A DNA stretch of 64,000 bases from JACMLD01 sp039919885 (GTDB lineage: Bacteria; Bacteroidota; Bacteroidia; Chitinophagales; Chitinophagaceae). The stretch spans positions 37,344 to 101,343 of the forward strand of contig JBDSEV010000068.1 in assembly GCA_039919885.1 (NCBI GenBank), written 5' to 3'. Shown in pieces: positions 61,892 through 64,000 of the stretch. The translations under genes were made by a program, and so were the position numbers. The notes under the pieces are model-generated. The model saw nothing but the letters and a program-made list of their open reading frames with translations, had not been told where the DNA came from and did not search any database. The stretch's first letter is position 1; the number at the start of each line of letters is the position of its first letter.

Positions 61892-61924
61892 CGCCTACCA
61901 AAACTATAAGTCATGAGAAAATCA

Positions 61925-63094
61925 CTAAGCTGTTACCGGTTGCGACCCATAAGCCCTGGCCAGTTGGTGCAGGTCCTCCTCATTAATCTCTTTCTTCGTA
62001 TCTGCCACCTGCAGAAAGCGCTGATATAATTCATCTATGTCGTTCCTGGAATATTCATACCCTAATTTGTGAAAACGGTGTGCCAGTGCGCTGCGGCCAC
62101 TCCTTGCCGTTAGAACAATCTTGCTACCATCGGCGCCGACTTCTTCCGGGTTAATTATTTCGTACGTCAGGGAATCCTTTAAAAAGCCATCCTGGTGAAT
62201 ACCGGATGAATGAGAAAACGCATTCGCCCCCACAATGGCCTTGTTCACCTGTACAGCGGTACGCATGGTGTCCGCTACCAGCCTGCTGATCGGATTGAGC
62301 ATTCTTGAATTAACATCCGTATACAACCCAAGTTGCTTGTGTTGTTTTAACACCATTACTACTTCTTCCAATGACGTATTGCCGGCACGTTCGCCCAGGC
62401 CATTAATGGTACACTCAATTTGTCTTGCGCCGCTCATCACCCCTGCAATGGAATTGGCGGTAGCCAGCCCCAGGTCGTTGTGGCAGTGGCAGGAAATGAT
62501 AGCCTTGTCAATGTTTGGAACATGATTCACCAGCCATGCAATCTTTTCGCCGTATTGGTTAGGCAGGCAATAGCCGGTTGTGTCAGGAATGTTAACAGTA
62601 GTAGCCCCCGCTGCAATTACCGCCTCCACCACCCTTGCCAGGTAGTCGTTGTCGGTTCTGCCGGCATCTTCCGCGTAAAATTCCACGTCATCTACAAAAT
62701 TCTTTGCCCATTTTACCGCCTGAACGGCTCTTGAGAGAATTTCATCGCGGGTGGAATTGAATTTTGACTTTATATGAAAATCTGAAGTTCCGATACCGGT
62801 GTGAATGCGCGGTCTTTTTGCATCCTTCAATGCGGCTGCTGCAACCTCGATGTCTTTCTGCACAGCGCGGCTGAGACCGCACACAGTGGCATTTTTAATA
62901 ATTTTGGAAATTTGCACGACTGATTCAAAATCGCCCGGGCTTGATACAGGAAAGCCGGCTTCAATAATATCAACCCCCAGGGCTTCCAGCTCCAGCGCCA
63001 GTTCAATTTTTTCCGTGGTATTGAGCTTACAGCCGGGTACCTGCTCACCATCGCGCAGCGTGGTATCAAAAATGAACACTTTGTTGTCGGCCAT
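61925..63094 (-). CDS. leuA: 2-isopropylmalate synthase without C-terminal regulatory domain
   Basis: The 389-residue protein has the HMGL-like TIM barrel with TLRDGEQ (Asp 15), CHCHNDLG (His 203 and His 205) and NGLGERAGN (231-239). These give the metal and substrate sites of the LeuA family. E. coli LeuA (523 residues) has a C-terminal allosteric domain of about 130 residues that senses leucine; here the protein stops after the linker region, as in some Bacteroidota. It condenses acetyl-CoA with 2-oxoisovalerate, the first leucine step. Operon position (leuACDB) decides against homocitrate or citramalate synthase. Feedback control may therefore rest on other means such as attenuation or the AHAS subunit. 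Confidence 0.92.
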   Translation of the reverse strand: MADNKVFIFDTTLRDGEQVPGCKLNTTEKIELALELEALGVDIIEAGFPVSSPGDFESVVQISKIIKNATVCGLSRAVQKDIEVAAAALKDAKRPRIHTGIGTSDFHIKSKFNSTRDEILSRAVQAVKWAKNFVDDVEFYAEDAGRTDNDYLARVVEAVIAAGATTVNIPDTTGYCLPNQYGEKIAWLVNHVPNIDKAIISCHCHNDLGLATANSIAGVMSGARQIECTINGLGERAGNTSLEEVVMVLKQHKQLGLYTDVNSRMLNPISRLVADTMRTAVQVNKAIVGANAFSHSSGIHQDGFLKDSLTYEIINPEEVGADGSKIVLTARSGRSALAHRFHKLGYEYSRNDIDELYQRFLQVADTKKEINEEDLHQLARAYGSQPVTA

Positions 63095-63177
63095 AAAAAA
63101 ACGTTGGATGAGGTAAAAGATGCAGAAGGATTAATTTAGTTTGCTTGGTATCTTTACCAGTCAATCAACCTGCCCCC

Positions 63178-63208
63178 TAAAAATAGGCAAGGTATTTTTG
63201 GCCTGAAA
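63178..63208 (-). promoter_or_regulatory. leuA: Probable leuA promoter
   Basis: On the minus strand TTTC (63208-63205), 19 bases and TATTTTTA (63185-63178) form a close match to TTTG-N19-TAnnTTTG, one mismatch in each box. The leader to the leuA ATG at 63094 would be about 75 bases. A plus-strand TATTTTTG (63193-63200) overlaps it and may serve the divergent gene. Confidence 0.45.
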
Positions 63209-63226
63209 ACCTAAATTAGGGTCATT

Positions 63227-63239
63227 TTACACTGTGTAA
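63227..63239. promoter_or_regulatory. 13-base palindrome in the leuA divergent region
   Basis: TTACACTGTGTAA is a perfect dyad around one central base. It lies upstream of the probable leuA promoter and just downstream of a -7-like TATTTTTG on the plus strand, a fitting place for a regulator that controls one or both genes. No leu regulator gene is in the window. Confidence 0.5.
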
Positions 63240-63297
63240 GGTGGTCAATTTTCGCTGAAATGCAAGCCAGTCAAGGCTTTTACTATTATTTATTACG

Positions 63298-64000
63298 ATG
63301 CCCAACAGATCAACAGATGCACTGTTTCAACTTGTTAAATCGCTGGAAAAGAGCGAAAAGCGCAATTTTAAGCTGTACGTGGGCCGAAATACGGGCGGGG
63401 AAGACCTGAAAGTGGTGCAATTGTTTGATGCGATCGACAAAATGGATCACTACGACGAAGAATTACTGCTGAAAAAAAATCCTGCTATCAAGAAGCAGCA
63501 GCTTTCCAACAGCAAGGCCCATTTATACCGGCAGGTGCTGGCCAGTCTGCGGCTGATAAAACATGAGGACAATATTGATATTCAGCTGCATGAGCAGATG
63601 GATTACGCCCGCATATTGTACAATAAGGGACTATACCTGCAGAGCCTCAAGATCCTGGACAAGATGAAAGAGGTGGCGCGCGACAATCACCAGTTCACTT
63701 ACCTGCAGCAGGTCATCTTCCTGGAGAAAAAAATTGAGGCCCTGCATATTACGCGCAGTATGCAGGACAGGGCCGAACAACTGACGTCCGAGGCCGATGA
63801 GGTGACGGATCGGTTGATGCAAATCAGCAAGCTTTCCAACCTCTCGTTGTTACTCTATAGCTGGTATATCAGGAATGGTCATGCGCGCAATAAAAATGAC
63901 GAAGCCGCCGTACAGAAATTTTTTGATGACCATTATCCCACCCATGCTAAATCGCCGCACGGCTTTTATGAAAAACTCTACCTGTACCAGAGTTATTCCT
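63298..64000 (+). CDS. Helical repeat-like protein, 3' end outside window
   Basis: The frame from the ATG at 63298 is open to the end of the window (234 codons), so the gene is cut off. It starts MPNRSTDALFQLVKSLEKSE and continues as an all-helical, highly charged protein without signal or membrane segment, with tandem helix pairs such as QMDYARILYNKGLYLQSLKI and YLQQVIFLEKKIEALHITRS that look TPR-like. I know this as a conserved Bacteroidota type but no function. It is divergent from leuA with 203 bases between them. Confidence 0.8.
   Translation, partial: MPNRSTDALFQLVKSLEKSEKRNFKLYVGRNTGGEDLKVVQLFDAIDKMDHYDEELLLKKNPAIKKQQLSNSKAHLYRQVLASLRLIKHEDNIDIQLHEQMDYARILYNKGLYLQSLKILDKMKEVARDNHQFTYLQQVIFLEKKIEALHITRSMQDRAEQLTSEADEVTDRLMQISKLSNLSLLLYSWYIRNGHARNKNDEAAVQKFFDDHYPTHAKSPHGFYEKLYLYQSYS

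Noticed and set aside
61925..63094. Homocitrate or citramalate synthase instead of LeuA
   Set aside because: The gene is first in a leuA-leuC-leuD-leuB order and the active site motifs fit isopropylmalate synthase; the short length alone does not argue for the other enzymes.
63222..63239. A minimal leader peptide (Met-Thr-Leu-Ile) upstream of leuA
   Set aside because: The four-codon frame is too short to judge, lies upstream of the probable promoter, and has no terminator or competing stems after it.
1..64000. Mobile elements, defence systems or a biosynthetic gene cluster
   Set aside because: No transposase, integrase, restriction, toxin-antitoxin, cas, NRPS or PKS gene was seen on either strand; codon and gene content look uniform.

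Overview
The window looks like a chromosomal segment of a member of the Bacteroidota, most likely in or near the Chitinophagaceae. This is inferred from protein types common there (DUF6089 barrel, OMP_b-brl_3/TonB-type receptor, BBP2 porin beside an ammonium transporter, MacB-like permeases encoded singly, glycosidases) and from copies of the Bacteroidota promoter (TTTG-N19-TAnnTTTG). It was not confirmed by any search. No transposase, integrase, rRNA, prophage or CRISPR array was seen; gene order reads as ordinary chromosome.

Layout. 1-4581 (+): the 3' part of a MacB/FtsX-type permease, its ATPase and a TolC-type outer membrane factor. 4685-8592 (-): secreted GH5-CBM6 and GH30 glycosidases, then a DUF3347 protein next to a palindromic repeat cluster. 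8711-14097 (+): ABC-F ATPase, BON-domain lipoprotein, SH3 protein and patatin/surface-antigen protein. 14131-18831: ureohydrolase, aldose epimerase, DbpA-like helicase, DUF6089 barrel. 19017-21991 (-): four genes with overlapping ends (DinB, NRDE/TANGO2, ATP-grasp, LysE). 22155-24449 (-): YceI, DoxX, YHS and a Crp/Fnr regulator. 24543-26330 (+): CCG-type Fe-S protein and two conserved small proteins. 26682-30094: large outer membrane receptor and DUF445 protein. 30193-32574 (+): tRNA-His and an S41 tail-specific protease. 32779-35231 (-): GMC oxidoreductase with gluconate dehydrogenase subunit 3-like partner. 35538-37647 (+): unknown protein and RimO. 37766-40129 (-): second MacB-like permease.

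40709-63094 is almost wholly minus-strand nitrogen and branched-chain amino acid metabolism: BBP2 porin, Amt, GOGAT (gltD, gltB), ilvA, ilvC, ilvN, ilvB, ilvD, ilvE, leuB, leuD, leuC, leuA, transcribed leuA to ilvA and then gltB to the porin. Together they take in ammonium, fix it into glutamate, and use glutamate as the amino donor for Ile, Val and Leu. The window ends in a partial plus-strand gene for a helical repeat-like protein.

The strongest finding is a complete, previously unlabelled translational attenuator in front of ilvEDBNC: a 34-codon leader peptide with a ten-residue run of Leu, Val and Ile, followed by protector, antiterminator and terminator pairings. Other points are period-7 (heptamer) repeat elements that sit against stop codons inside several biosynthetic operons, a near-perfect 47-bp tandem duplication between ilvB and ilvN, a possible small RNA at about 40.2-40.35 kb, a REP-like palindrome cluster, and the compact DinB/NRDE/ATP-grasp/LysE operon.
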